The notes: a model not told the origin generated them from the letters alone. Positions 26,088 to 34,536 are shown, counted from the first letter of the stretch. The stretch: DNA of 35,940 nucleotides from Dethiobacter sp. (GCA_003605065.1 QZJM01000062.1:1-35940), one strand, 5' to 3'. A program made the numbers and translations.

Positions 26088-26834
26088 TTAAAGTGAAACC
26101 ATTCCTCCATCAATACAAAGCGTTTGTCCTGTAATATAGCTGGATTCATCAGCGGCTAAAAAAACAACTGCCGGACCAATTTCTGCAGGTTGGGCAAAAC
26201 GGCCCATAGGAATACGCTGCAGGTATTTATCTTTATATTTAGGATCATGAGCAATTTTTTGCGTCATATCCGTATCGGCCATGGGAGCAATATTATTGAC
26301 CCTGATCCCGTAGGGTGCAAGTTCCCTGGCTGCCGACCTGGTAAGGGCGTGTACCCCACCCTTTGCAGCAGCATAGTTAACCTGTCCAATAGTCCCTAAT
26401 ATAGCTTCTGAAGAAGTAACATTAATAATAGAACCGCGCTTCTGTTCCAGCATTTGTAAAGCTACCGCTTGCAGGCAGTTAAAGGTGCCCTTAAGATTTA
26501 CCCTTATTATTTCGTCCCATTGTTCACCGGTCATTTTCCAGAGCATGACAGGATTACTAAGACCGGCATTATTAAAAAGCACATCAACGCGGCCAAATTG
26601 AGCCACAGCTTCCCGCACCATACTAAAAACCCTGGCTCTTTCCCCGACATCAACCTGGCTTACGATGACATTACAGCCCAATTTTTCAATTTCCAGTACC
26701 ACCTGGTCTTTACGCTTTATGTTTCGGCTAACCAGTACCAAATCTGCCCCTTCCCGGGCCAGGGCCATTGAAACTGCACTGCCAATTCCTTTCCGGGCCC
26801 CGGTAACGATGGCAACTTTCCCTTGCAAGCGCAT
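26088..26834 (-). CDS. SDR family oxidoreductase (FabG-like)
   Basis: A 248-residue classical short-chain dehydrogenase/reductase. NAD(P) motif TGARKGIG (11-18), NNAG (88-91), catalytic Ser in INVTSSE (141/142) and YAAAK (Y154, K158). The C-terminal YITGQTLCIDGG is typical of FabG-like enzymes. Substrate unknown. With CoA ligases upstream, a hydroxyacyl-CoA or ring-product dehydrogenase is a fair guess, but sequence alone does not distinguish this from a sugar or polyol dehydrogenase. Start ATG with GGGGG about 8 bases upstream. Last gene of the accessory region. Confidence 0.88.
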   Translation of the reverse strand: MRLQGKVAIVTGARKGIGSAVSMALAREGADLVLVSRNIKRKDQVVLEIEKLGCNVIVSQVDVGERARVFSMVREAVAQFGRVDVLFNNAGLSNPVMLWKMTGEQWDEIIRVNLKGTFNCLQAVALQMLEQKRGSIINVTSSEAILGTIGQVNYAAAKGGVHALTRSAARELAPYGIRVNNIAPMADTDMTQKIAHDPKYKDKYLQRIPMGRFAQPAEIGPAVVFLAADESSYITGQTLCIDGGMVSL

Positions 26835-26861
26835 TAAACCAGCCCCCTATGGTAATAAAAG

Positions 26862-26872
26862 GTGCCTGGCAC
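26862..26872 (-). repeat. Small palindrome GTGCCTGGCAC
   Basis: A perfect 5+1+5 inverted repeat in the 118-base gap between the SDR and the 61-residue gene. It resembles extragenic palindromes scattered in some Clostridia. No second copy was noticed in the window. The rest of the gap holds an AGCTATAAATAGCT palindrome. Confidence 0.3.
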
Positions 26873-26952
26873 TTAACTTATTTACTTATCCTTATAGCTT
26901 TTGGCTACAGCTATTTATAGCTTTGGAGAAATTGTATCTTATACGGGTTTAG

Positions 26953-27138
26953 TTAATCCAGAAATTCCAGTACATCAGAGATATTTAACTCTAACATTTT
27001 AATGCTGGCCAGGATGCGATCGCAATTCCTGTCTACACACTGCATGCCACCGGATATCTCTATGAGGCGTTGTACTTTTGCCTTGATATCATCAATAATC
27101 CTGCCCGTTTCTTTTAAATCAACTTCCGCAGTAATCAC
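26953..27138 (-). CDS. Hypothetical 61-residue protein
   Basis: Not recognised. A small, mostly helical, charged protein (DLKETGRIIDDIKAKVQRL, then GGMQCVDRNCDRILASIKML). It has two cysteines (C34, C39) that could bind a metal or form a disulfide, and no membrane segment. The start is GTG 27136-27138 with a strong AAGGAGGG about 8 bases upstream, which is the main reason for accepting it. It lies between tetR and the SDR gene, after the tetR terminator. Confidence 0.55.
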   Translation of the reverse strand: MITAEVDLKETGRIIDDIKAKVQRLIEISGGMQCVDRNCDRILASIKMLELNISDVLEFLD

Positions 27139-27231
27139 GGTACTATCCCTCCTTATATTCCTTGCTTTCCAAATAATATTAATTCACCGCCAGGATATTG
27201 AAATCCTTCCCAGATAACAATCTTTTTAAAG

Positions 27232-27264
27232 CTAAAAAGTAAGCAGCCCTGTTCCAGGCTGCTT
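27232..27264 (-). terminator. Intrinsic terminator after tetR
   Basis: 8-bp stem AAGCAGCC/GGCTGCTT with an 8-base loop; on the minus strand followed by ACTTTTTA. It lies 22 bases past the tetR stop. On the plus strand it is followed by TTTAAAA and could act weakly in that direction too. Confidence 0.75.
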
Positions 27265-27285
27265 TTAAAACGCATTTAACAAAAT

Positions 27286-27918
27286 TCAGGTTAAATCTTT
27301 TACTTCCTTGTTTGGATTTAGCATCAGATCACAAATTAAATAAATCATGTGATCGGTAATTTCCCCGGGGCTTTGGGGACCCTTTGGGTTATACCACTGG
27401 ATAATCCAATTACACATCCCCAAAATGGCAAAAACGGTAAGCGATATGTTCACCTCGGGAAAATCACCTTTTCTGATGCCTTCGTCCAAAACATCCCGGA
27501 AAAATTTTTCATAACTATTACGGCTTTCCACATATTTTGTAGTTTCCTTAGCTGATATTTTTTCTTTTTCCTGAAAATAAATGACCAGAGAAAAATTATT
27601 GCCCATTATATAGCGGATATGATTCTGGATTAATTCACGCAATTTCTCCCGGGATGACAACTTTTTACTCATAATAAATTCGGCATGTTTTAATACAGGA
27701 CTGATTCCTTTATTAAGTACTTCCCTAAATATTTCATTTTTACTGTTAAAGTAGTAATAAATACTGCCCTTGAGTATACCTACCTCATTGGCAATATCCT
27801 GCATAGAAGTACCGTTGAATCCTTTTTTTTTGAATAACTTAGACGCTTCATCTAATATTTCTTCTCTTTTATTTTTTCCAACCTCTTCAATGCTTACCAT
27901 ATTTTTATTTGCAACCAT
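27286..27918 (-). CDS. TetR family transcriptional regulator
   Basis: A 210-residue one-component repressor type. The N-terminal TetR helix-turn-helix (about 17-63) has KREEILDEASKLFKKKGFNG, TSMQDIANEVGILKGSIYYYF and KNEIFREVL. The ligand domain ends with AILGMCNWIIQWYNPKGPQS, a pattern seen in KstR2/PaaR-like regulators that sense acyl-CoA compounds. Because two acyl-CoA ligase genes stand directly upstream, an aromatic or fatty acyl-CoA ligand is inferred. Start ATG 27916-27918 with a modest ribosome binding site. It has its own strong promoter, and a 16-base motif in its leader recurs upstream of dctP. Confidence 0.88.
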   Translation of the reverse strand: MVANKNMVSIEEVGKNKREEILDEASKLFKKKGFNGTSMQDIANEVGILKGSIYYYFNSKNEIFREVLNKGISPVLKHAEFIMSKKLSSREKLRELIQNHIRYIMGNNFSLVIYFQEKEKISAKETTKYVESRNSYEKFFRDVLDEGIRKGDFPEVNISLTVFAILGMCNWIIQWYNPKGPQSPGEITDHMIYLICDLMLNPNKEVKDLT

Positions 27919-27994
27919 CCCATAACCTGCCTTTCGATAAAGATAATATAATGTTATACTATTATTACCTTAATTATCCATTATATTACGCATT

Positions 27995-28010
27995 AACCTT
28001 ACGTTTGTTT
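27995..28010. promoter_or_regulatory. Putative operator in the tetR leader
   Basis: AACCTTACGTTTGTTT on the plus strand, 13 of 16 positions identical to the motif upstream of dctP (34392-34407). It lies 42 bases from the -10 box, within the transcribed leader. Binding by the local TetR protein is inferred. Confidence 0.45.
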
Positions 28011-28052
28011 TACAAATTATATAATTGTACCCTATTTATCAATTTTTATATT

Positions 28053-28081
28053 ATTATGTCATGGTTATAATATTTAGTCAA
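28053..28081 (-). promoter_or_regulatory. Strong sigma-A-like promoter of tetR
   Basis: TTGACT (28076-28081), 17 bases, CATAAT (28053-28058) on the minus strand, beginning 25 bases after the stop of the ligase gene. The leader to tetR is about 130 bases and very AT-rich. Confidence 0.7.
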
Positions 28082-28105
28082 GATTTGTTATCTAACTATT
28101 TTTTA

Positions 28106-29674
28106 TTATTTTGCTTTTAAAGTTTCCCGGAGCTTGTATCTTTGGATTTTTCCACTTGCTGTACGCGGTAGTTCATTTATGAAACGAACCCAGCGCGGGT
28201 ACTTATAATGAGCAATCTTACTGCGAACAAACTCTTGCAGTTCCAGTTCCAATTGCGGAGAAGGCTTAACACCGTCCCGGGTAACTACAAAGGCTAAAGG
28301 TTTTTCCAGGTTTGAAGCATCAGGTGCGCCTATAACAGCACATTCCATTACAGCCGGGTGCTCCAATAAAACACCTTCTACTTCCAGGGGAGACATCCAG
28401 ATTCCCCCGGCTTTAATCATATCATCGGCTCGACCGCTATACCAGTAAAAACCATCCTCATCCTGGTAGAACTTATCTCCGGTATTAAACCATTCCCCAT
28501 AAATAGTTTCTTTGGTCTTTTCATGTTTGTTCCAATAGTAGGGGGTAGTACCGTCGTTATTTATCCAGAGAGTACCCGTTTCCCCTGTACTTACCTCCTG
28601 CCCGTCCTCATTGACAAGTTTTGCCTCAAAACCATCAAGAAGAACTCCACAGCTACCAGCTTTTATTTTACCGGGAAGATTGGATATGTATATGGCTCCT
28701 ACATCAGTAGAACCTATTCCATCCAGAATTTCCAGAGCAAATAATTCCTTCCAACGCTCAAAAAGTACTCTGGGTAAAGCTTCCCCTGCTGAAACACAGG
28801 CTCTTAAAGAGGAAAAATCATATTTTAGGGAAGAATCCCCAATTAAATTTAGTATACCTAAATAGGAAGTAGGAACACTGAAAAAGATAGTCGGCCTGTA
28901 CTTGGTTATAATTTCGACTAGTGTTTCCGGCTTAGGTAAATGCGGGCTTAAAATTACGGCAGCACCACTGAGAAAAGGAATTTCAATGGAATTATTTCTG
29001 CCGTAAGAAAAATACATTTTAGATGAAGAAAAAACGACATCTTCTTCTGTAATGGAAATAACATCTTTACAGTACGGCGGCATAAAATAAATGAGATCAT
29101 GGTGAAGATGAACAACCCCTTTGGGAGTCCCTGTAGTACCGGAGCTATAAAGCCAAAAAGCCATATCGTCTTTCGAAGTGGAGACAACTTCCAGGTAAGG
29201 AGAAGACTCCTTTACCAGTTCATCATAATTCAGCTGCCCGGGCTGGGAGCGTCCCAGGACTATGAAATGCCGTAGGTGCTTTAATTTATCCCGTATGACT
29301 GCAAATTTTGGGGCCAACTCTTCGCTGGTAATTAAAACTTTGGCACGGCTGTCATTCAGATAATAAAAATAATCTTGTGAAAGGGCCATTGTACTTACGG
29401 GAACCGGCACTGCTCCAATTCTCATGGCACCAAAAAAGCTGAATATCAGCTGCGGGCAATCAGGCAAACAGATCATCACACGGTTTTCCTGTTCCACTCC
29501 CAGGTCTTTCAATATATTACCAATACGGTTTGCTGCAGCCAAAACTTCCTCATAAGTAATTTTTTGCCCCTCGTAATAAATGGCTACTTTATTCCCCCGG
29601 TTTTCCTTTAAATGGCGATCTAAAAGAAAAGCACCAAGATTAAATTCACTTGTTATTTCCGGTATATTTATCAT
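28106..29674 (-). CDS. Benzoate-CoA ligase family protein
   Basis: A 522-residue ANL-superfamily (acyl-adenylate forming) enzyme making an acyl-CoA from an acid, ATP and CoA. P-loop SSGTTGTPKG (177-186); GIGSTDVGAIYISNLPG; TGDKFYQDEDGFYWYSGRADDM; catalytic lysine in TASGKIQRYK (K509). The stretches KMYFSYGRNNS and GRADDMIKAGGIWMSPLEVE are typical of benzoate-CoA ligases, but an exact substrate (benzoate, hydroxy- or aminobenzoate, other) cannot be assigned. Start ATG with GGGAGGAT at about 6 bases. Very AT-rich compared with the upstream paaK-like gene (17 G/C in 28801-28860). Terminator not seen after it. Confidence 0.87.
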   Translation of the reverse strand: MINIPEITSEFNLGAFLLDRHLKENRGNKVAIYYEGQKITYEEVLAAANRIGNILKDLGVEQENRVMICLPDCPQLIFSFFGAMRIGAVPVPVSTMALSQDYFYYLNDSRAKVLITSEELAPKFAVIRDKLKHLRHFIVLGRSQPGQLNYDELVKESSPYLEVVSTSKDDMAFWLYSSGTTGTPKGVVHLHHDLIYFMPPYCKDVISITEEDVVFSSSKMYFSYGRNNSIEIPFLSGAAVILSPHLPKPETLVEIITKYRPTIFFSVPTSYLGILNLIGDSSLKYDFSSLRACVSAGEALPRVLFERWKELFALEILDGIGSTDVGAIYISNLPGKIKAGSCGVLLDGFEAKLVNEDGQEVSTGETGTLWINNDGTTPYYWNKHEKTKETIYGEWFNTGDKFYQDEDGFYWYSGRADDMIKAGGIWMSPLEVEGVLLEHPAVMECAVIGAPDASNLEKPLAFVVTRDGVKPSPQLELELQEFVRSKIAHYKYPRWVRFINELPRTASGKIQRYKLRETLKAK

Positions 29675-29800
29675 TTTAGATCCTCCCGGCAGGTAAAATT
29701 TTTTGCTTTTAAATAATGGGTTTTTAAAATATACCTTAACATTTACAGATACAAAGGTTTCTTATTCCTACAAAAACATTTTTTATTTTTCTTTTTTTCT

Positions 29801-31135
29801 TTAAACCTTCCTTAGATCTTTAAAACGCCTGGCTTTAACCTCGTAGCGCGGCAGGGTGCCAAATTCATGGAATTCTATATTATAGGCGAGATTGGTCTTC
29901 AGGCGCAGCTGCCGGGCCAGTTCCTGCTGTACCGCCTCCTGGCTCGCACCCGTACCGGGGATCATCTCTACCTTGAGGGTTGTAACATCGGTATCGCCTT
30001 TTTTGCTTACGATAAGCTCGTACTCATCCCCCAGTTCCGGTATGGCACGGACAACTTCCTCTACGGAAACAGGGCTGAACAATACCCCTTTAACTTTGGT
30101 GATATGGTCCACACGTCCGTGTATGCCGCCTTTTAAAACCCGGAAAGTACGCCCGCATTCACAGGGCTCCCCCCACATGCTTACATCTTTGGAATCAAAC
30201 CTTATGCAGGGCTGGGCCTCGCGGTCAAAGGCAGTGATCACTATTTTGCCGGGCCTGTTGGGCTCTTCTACGGGCTCACCGCTCTCCAGATCCACCAGTT
30301 CCACCAGGAAAAAGGCTTCGTTGACATGGATGCCACCGGGCTGGGAGGTACACTCATAGGTCCACGCCCCGATCTCCGTGGCACCCACATGATCGTGGAC
30401 TTTGGCGCCCCAGGCCTCTTCCATACGCTTCTTGGTGGCGGGAACATTGGCACCCGGCTCCCCGGCACAAAGGATCCTTTTTATTCCCAGATCTTTTGGA
30501 TCCATGTTTAATTTTTTACGGCAGGTATCAGCCATGCCCAATACATAGGTTGGAGTGGCCATCATTGCTGTAGCTTTAAGCTCATTCATTTTAAGCAGCC
30601 TCTCCTCCGTATTGAGAATTCCCCCCGGTACCACCTCGCAGCCAAGCTTCTCGCAGGCATAATGACCGCACCAGTAGGCGATAAAAACATTATAACCAAA
30701 AGGAATAAAGACACGGTCTGTGTTCCTGAACCCCTGGGCCCAGAGAATATAGGACCAGCTTTCACTCTGCCATTCCCAGTCCTGCCAGGTGTCCGGCTGG
30801 TAAACCGGCTGACCGGTTGTACCGCTGGTCTGGTGATACTCCGTAACTTTCTCCAGTGGTACACACAGGCTGTCACCATAGGGCCAGGGGTCCTTGGCCT
30901 GGGCCGTACGATAATCTTCTTTCTGCAGTGTGGGAACCCGGGAGATATCCTCCCAGCTTTTTAAGTCTTCCGGGTTGAATCCGGCCTCGTCATAAAGACG
31001 GCGATACAACCTGGAGTTCTTATAACCCCACTCTACAATACGCTTAAACTTCTTAAACTGCAGGGCCCTTAATTTGTCCCGAGGCAGTGTTTCTAAAACA
31101 GGGTTCCAGTATGCATCCAAACCTTTAATCAACAT
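29801..31135 (-). CDS. Phenylacetate-CoA ligase family protein
   Basis: A 444-residue PaaK-like adenylate-forming enzyme. ATP loop YHQTSGTTGQP (100-110), GATEIGAWTYEC, IRFDSKDVS, a CECG pair, GRVDHITKVKGV and the C-terminal RYEVKARRFKDLRKV. PaaK-like proteins activate phenylacetate or other aryl acids with CoA; this is a divergent member and the substrate is unknown. ATG start, with AAAGGAGGG about 9-10 bases upstream, 26 bases after dctM, so in one operon with the TRAP transporter. Base composition is clearly higher in G+C than the next gene (35 of 60 in 30241-30300). Confidence 0.87.
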   Translation of the reverse strand: MLIKGLDAYWNPVLETLPRDKLRALQFKKFKRIVEWGYKNSRLYRRLYDEAGFNPEDLKSWEDISRVPTLQKEDYRTAQAKDPWPYGDSLCVPLEKVTEYHQTSGTTGQPVYQPDTWQDWEWQSESWSYILWAQGFRNTDRVFIPFGYNVFIAYWCGHYACEKLGCEVVPGGILNTEERLLKMNELKATAMMATPTYVLGMADTCRKKLNMDPKDLGIKRILCAGEPGANVPATKKRMEEAWGAKVHDHVGATEIGAWTYECTSQPGGIHVNEAFFLVELVDLESGEPVEEPNRPGKIVITAFDREAQPCIRFDSKDVSMWGEPCECGRTFRVLKGGIHGRVDHITKVKGVLFSPVSVEEVVRAIPELGDEYELIVSKKGDTDVTTLKVEMIPGTGASQEAVQQELARQLRLKTNLAYNIEFHEFGTLPRYEVKARRFKDLRKV

Positions 31136-31161
31136 CTAATAATTTCCCTCCTTTAAATGAT

Positions 31162-32478
31162 TTAACGCATGACCAAATTGGGTAAAAATGTGGCAATTTG
31201 CGGAAAGGCGATTAAGAGAACACAGCAGACTATGGCTGCTATTAAAAAAGGCCAGATACCGCGAAAGATGACCTCCAGCGGTACATCCCGGGCCACACCT
31301 TTGATCACGTAAACGTTTATGCCTACCGGGGGGGTAATGACACCCATGGCTACCACCAGCACAATTATTACCCCGAACCAGATGGGATCATAGCCCAGGG
31401 TGTTAACTACCACCGGGTAGAAAATGGGGATGGTAAGCAAAATCAGCGGGATCATCTCGATAAAGGTACCGAAAAACAGGTAGACCAGTAGAATAATACC
31501 CAGGATGATAAAAGGCGGCAGGGACAGGGAAGATACCCAACCGGCAAGCTCAAAGGGAATACGGCTTACAGCCATAAAACGGCCAAAAATAATAGCACCC
31601 GCGACGAGGAACAGGATCATGGCCACTGTACGGGTGGTATCCATTAAAGCCCGGTTAAATCTTTCCCAGTTCATACTCCCTTCCACCAGGCTAACCAGTA
31701 AAACACCGGCTGCACCGACACCACCTGCCTCTGTGGGGGTAAACCAGCCGGCAAAAAGACCACCGATGGAAATTGCAAAGACGATTAAAACTTCTAAAAG
31801 ACCGCCACGCAAAGCCACAAATATCTCCCTAGGGCCGGGACGGGGACCGGAAGCGGCCGGACCCAAGGCCGGATTGCGACGGGTGATTACCCAGATAGCC
31901 GCCATATACAGCAGGGTAAGAAGAATACCCGGCAAGACTCCGGCTAAAAACAACCGGGCTATGGATTGTTCCGTGGCTACACCGTAAATCACAAAAATCA
32001 CGCTCGGCGGGATTAAGATCCCCAGGGCACCACCGGCAGCCACACTGGCAGTAGCCAAGGAGTTGCTGTAGTTATACTTCTGCATCTCCGGCACGGCAAT
32101 AGAGCCTATGGTGGCTGTCGTCGCCGTGCTGGAGCCGCATACGGCACCAAAGATGGCACAGGCTACTTCGCTGGCCATGGCCAGTCCCCCGGCAAAGTGG
32201 CCGAATACTTTGTAGGCAAAAGAGTACAGCTTGGTGCCTATGCCGGCATGAAAGGCAAAAAATCCCATCAGCACAAACATGGGAATGACACTAAGGGAAT
32301 AGGAAGAAAAAGTGGTGTAAAAATCCGAAGAGAGAATCCTGTACGCAGCTCCCAGAGATACTACATAGCTGAAACCGGTAAAACCCACTATAGCCATACC
32401 TACGGCGATAGGCATCTTCAGTACCAGCAGGATCAGAAAAAATATTATGCCACATATGCCGGCAAGAAATGGGCTCAT
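31162..32478 (-). CDS. dctM: TRAP transporter large permease (DctM)
   Basis: The 438-residue large membrane subunit of a tripartite ATP-independent periplasmic-type transporter, which drives uptake of organic acids with the sodium or proton gradient. About twelve hydrophobic segments. Family blocks include CGSSTATTATIGSIAVPEM, GWFTPTEAGGVGAAG and PVGINVYVIKGVA. The frame is open to 32637, but the extension overlaps dctQ and is unconserved. The ATG 32476-32478 overlaps the dctQ stop by 4 bases and has AGGTGG 7 bases upstream. G+C-rich (41 of 60 in 31801-31860). Confidence 0.95.
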   Translation of the reverse strand: MSPFLAGICGIIFFLILLVLKMPIAVGMAIVGFTGFSYVVSLGAAYRILSSDFYTTFSSYSLSVIPMFVLMGFFAFHAGIGTKLYSFAYKVFGHFAGGLAMASEVACAIFGAVCGSSTATTATIGSIAVPEMQKYNYSNSLATASVAAGGALGILIPPSVIFVIYGVATEQSIARLFLAGVLPGILLTLLYMAAIWVITRRNPALGPAASGPRPGPREIFVALRGGLLEVLIVFAISIGGLFAGWFTPTEAGGVGAAGVLLVSLVEGSMNWERFNRALMDTTRTVAMILFLVAGAIIFGRFMAVSRIPFELAGWVSSLSLPPFIILGIILLVYLFFGTFIEMIPLILLTIPIFYPVVVNTLGYDPIWFGVIIVLVVAMGVITPPVGINVYVIKGVARDVPLEVIFRGIWPFLIAAIVCCVLLIAFPQIATFLPNLVMR

Positions 32479-32951
32479 CTCCTGACCACCTTTCTGACAG
32501 AATCTATTAAACCGGTCAAAACTACTAAACAATATACCAGGAAACCAAAAGCAATAACAAATATAAAAGGATAATAGGATGTTTTGGTAGTAAGGGAAAC
32601 CTGCCCCGTAATACGTACCGTATTTGCATAAATGCATAGTCTCCAGACAATCAGGCTTAAAAAGAGGAAAACAACCGATCCCACAATAACGTCTATAAAT
32701 GCCTGGATTTTAGCTGACAGTTTTTCCAGCAGGAAGGTTACAGCAATATGGCCGTCCTGGGCAGCACAGTGGGCCAGGGACAAGCCAATGACCATAGCCG
32801 TGAGAACCTCTACAAATTCTATGGTGCCCTGAATGGGGCGTCCCATAAAGCGCATAATCACATTACTTACAACAAGGGCCATTAAGACAACAACTACCCA
32901 CCGGGCCATACGATCAAGAAAATAACTTAACGTAGAAGTTAATCGACCCAT
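32475..32951 (-). CDS. dctQ: TRAP transporter small permease (DctQ)
   Basis: A 158-residue membrane protein with four hydrophobic segments (about 12-33, 45-62, 80-105, 125-148), the small subunit that joins binding protein and large permease. Typical pattern: VVVLMALVVSNVIMRFMGRPIQGTIE near the N-terminus and LAHCAAQDGHIAVTFLLEKL in the middle. ATG 32949-32951; GGAGGG is about 12 bases away, rather far. Stop overlaps dctM. Confidence 0.93.
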   Translation of the reverse strand: MGRLTSTLSYFLDRMARWVVVVLMALVVSNVIMRFMGRPIQGTIEFVEVLTAMVIGLSLAHCAAQDGHIAVTFLLEKLSAKIQAFIDVIVGSVVFLFLSLIVWRLCIYANTVRITGQVSLTTKTSYYPFIFVIAFGFLVYCLVVLTGLIDSVRKVVRR

Positions 32952-33002
32952 TTATTTTTTTGCCCTCCCTTTGGCCGCGAATTACTAAAAAAGAACGGTC
33001 AT

Positions 33003-33037
33003 GCGCCTTGCGGGTTTTAAATCTTCCCCCAAGGCGC
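33003..33037 (-). repeat. Hairpin between dctP and dctQ
   Basis: An 8-bp perfect stem GCGCCTTG/CAAGGCGC extended by three G/C pairs, with an 11-base loop, in the 153-base gap after dctP. There is no T-run directly after it (TTCTTTTTT starts 8 bases later). It may protect the dctP 3' end or give partial termination, so that binding protein exceeds permease. Confidence 0.6.
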
Positions 33038-33104
33038 AAAACCTTTATTCTAATAAAAAGATTTTAGTAACAGTATACATAAGTATTTTACCTGAAAGGT
33101 GGAA

Positions 33105-34226
33105 TTATTTGCCAACATAAGGTGCCACGTCGGGATATTGTTTATTATATTTTTCGGCAATTTCTTTTACTGTTTTAAGTATTTCTTCTCCGGGAAGCCC
33201 CCTGCTGTTTAAAAATTCGACATAATCATTCTGAACAGGTTGTATGGCCTCAATCCATCTCGCATTTTCTTCCTTAGAGAGGGTGATAACTTCTCTGGGT
33301 TTTTGATCCTTGGCCCATTTTAAACCTCTTTCATTAATCTTATCCCATAAGCCGGGAAGATTTTCTGCATAAAATTTTTCAGTCGTTTCGGTTATTATTT
33401 TCTGAATATCCGGAGAGAGGGAATTCCATTTATCGAGGTTCATAACCGAAAAGAACAGCTGGTTATAAAGGAAAGGAGTTAAAGTAATGTAATCACCGGT
33501 AACTTCGCCCAGCCTGAAGCCCTGCATTGTTTCCACCGGGGCCACACCGCCATGCATTATTCCCCGTGACAGAGCTTCATACCATTCCCCCATGGGAAGA
33601 ATTACTGGTGTTGCCCCCAGCATCTTCAGGCCATCCGCCCTTGGACCGGCAGTAGCTCCAATTTCAAGGCCGCGGATATCTTCCAGTTTCCTGACCGGAG
33701 TAGTTTTCATCATTAAATCCCCCGGGCCGCTTCCCCACGTCCAAAGATGCTTGACATCCTGAATCTCCTGCGGGTTAAGTTTTTTTATGCCTTCCATAGC
33801 TGCAAAACTGGAAACTTTGGAATTGTTAAAATTAATTCCCGGCAAAAGGAAAGTTTCTATGACAGGAAACCTGCCCCTGGTATAGGCATAAACTGATATT
33901 CCGATATCAGCAACTCCCTGGACCACGCCTTCATAAATTTCCGCTGCCGGAACAAGAGTTCCCGCCGGATAACTTGTTATTTTAACACGTCCATCAGTAG
34001 CTTCTGCTATTGCTTTAGCCCAACCGGTAATAATTTCCGTTTCAACAGGATGGGTAGCCGGGAAAAAATGGGCAAGCCTCAACTCCACCGGCTTGGTATC
34101 TGCTGGTTTTGGTGTCTCACCCGGAGTGGCGGCAGGTTTTCCACATCCTACTATAATTAGAGTTGTCAGCATAAGTACTAATAACAGCGTTATTATTTTG
34201 GACTTTTTAAATAATCTAGAAAACAT
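33105..34226 (-). CDS. dctP: TRAP transporter substrate-binding lipoprotein (DctP)
   Basis: A 373-residue extracytoplasmic solute receptor of the DctP family. The signal peptide is lipoprotein type: basic start, hydrophobic stretch and lipobox IIVGC with Cys28, then a Pro/Thr/Ala-rich linker. Mature domain: ELRLAHFFPATHPVETEI, ADIGISVYAYTRGRFP, LRG-type segment DIRGLEIGATAGPRADGLKMLGATPV with the Arg that usually binds the carboxylate, and YNQLFFSVMNLDKWNSL. Substrate unknown; the CoA ligases downstream suggest an aromatic or related organic acid. Start ATG with GGGGGAAG upstream. It follows a strong promoter with a 220-base leader. Confidence 0.94.
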   Translation of the reverse strand: MFSRLFKKSKIITLLLVLMLTTLIIVGCGKPAATPGETPKPADTKPVELRLAHFFPATHPVETEIITGWAKAIAEATDGRVKITSYPAGTLVPAAEIYEGVVQGVADIGISVYAYTRGRFPVIETFLLPGINFNNSKVSSFAAMEGIKKLNPQEIQDVKHLWTWGSGPGDLMMKTTPVRKLEDIRGLEIGATAGPRADGLKMLGATPVILPMGEWYEALSRGIMHGGVAPVETMQGFRLGEVTGDYITLTPFLYNQLFFSVMNLDKWNSLSPDIQKIITETTEKFYAENLPGLWDKINERGLKWAKDQKPREVITLSKEENARWIEAIQPVQNDYVEFLNSRGLPGEEILKTVKEIAEKYNKQYPDVAPYVGK

Positions 34227-34391
34227 TAGTATCTTCCCCCTTCAAATTTTTTCAGTTAATTTAACCTGAAATACTGCAAAATATGTTAAAATTTTCCCCC
34301 TCTAACACTTTTTCAACAATTTAGTTTAAATTTTAATATTTTTTTTAAACCACCCCCTCAATTAAATGTATTTATACTAATTGGAAAAGCC

Positions 34392-34407
34392 AACCAACCG
34401 TTTGTTT
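34392..34407. promoter_or_regulatory. Putative operator upstream of dctP
   Basis: AACCAACCGTTTGTTT on the plus strand, an imperfect inverted repeat (AACCAAC-C-GTTTGTT). 13 of 16 positions match the motif in the tetR leader. It lies 46 bases from the -10 of the dctP promoter. Confidence 0.45.
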
Positions 34408-34453
34408 AATAACAATAAATTATAAACAGATTATTGGAAAACCTACCACTGAA

Positions 34454-34482
34454 ATTATCTCATGGGCAATTTTTATTGTCAA
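34454..34482 (-). promoter_or_regulatory. Strong sigma-A-like promoter of dctP-dctQ-dctM-paaK
   Basis: Consensus TTGACA (34477-34482), 17 bases, GATAAT (34454-34459) on the minus strand. The 34227-34647 stretch has no gene; it holds this promoter, the operator-like motif, a TTCAG/CTGAA inverted repeat near the dctP start and the long inverted repeat at 34537-34614. Confidence 0.75.
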
Positions 34483-34536
34483 GACATTCTAAATATATTA
34501 TGCAGTGAAATCAATAATACGTTTAAAGAAAAATGA

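Noticed and set aside
29892-30359. Plus-strand open frame of 155 codons opposite the PaaK-like gene
   Set aside because: Ser/Thr/Pro-rich antisense shadow without ribosome binding site; the minus-strand ligase is conserved throughout.
31505-31987. Long plus-strand open frame opposite dctM
   Set aside because: Low-complexity Pro/Arg/Lys-rich translation that mirrors a G+C-rich membrane gene; dctM on the other strand has full family motifs.
34227-34453. Riboswitch in the 220-base dctP leader
   Set aside because: Only AT-rich repeats and a short TTCAG/CTGAA inverted repeat; no known riboswitch core or T-box sequence was found.
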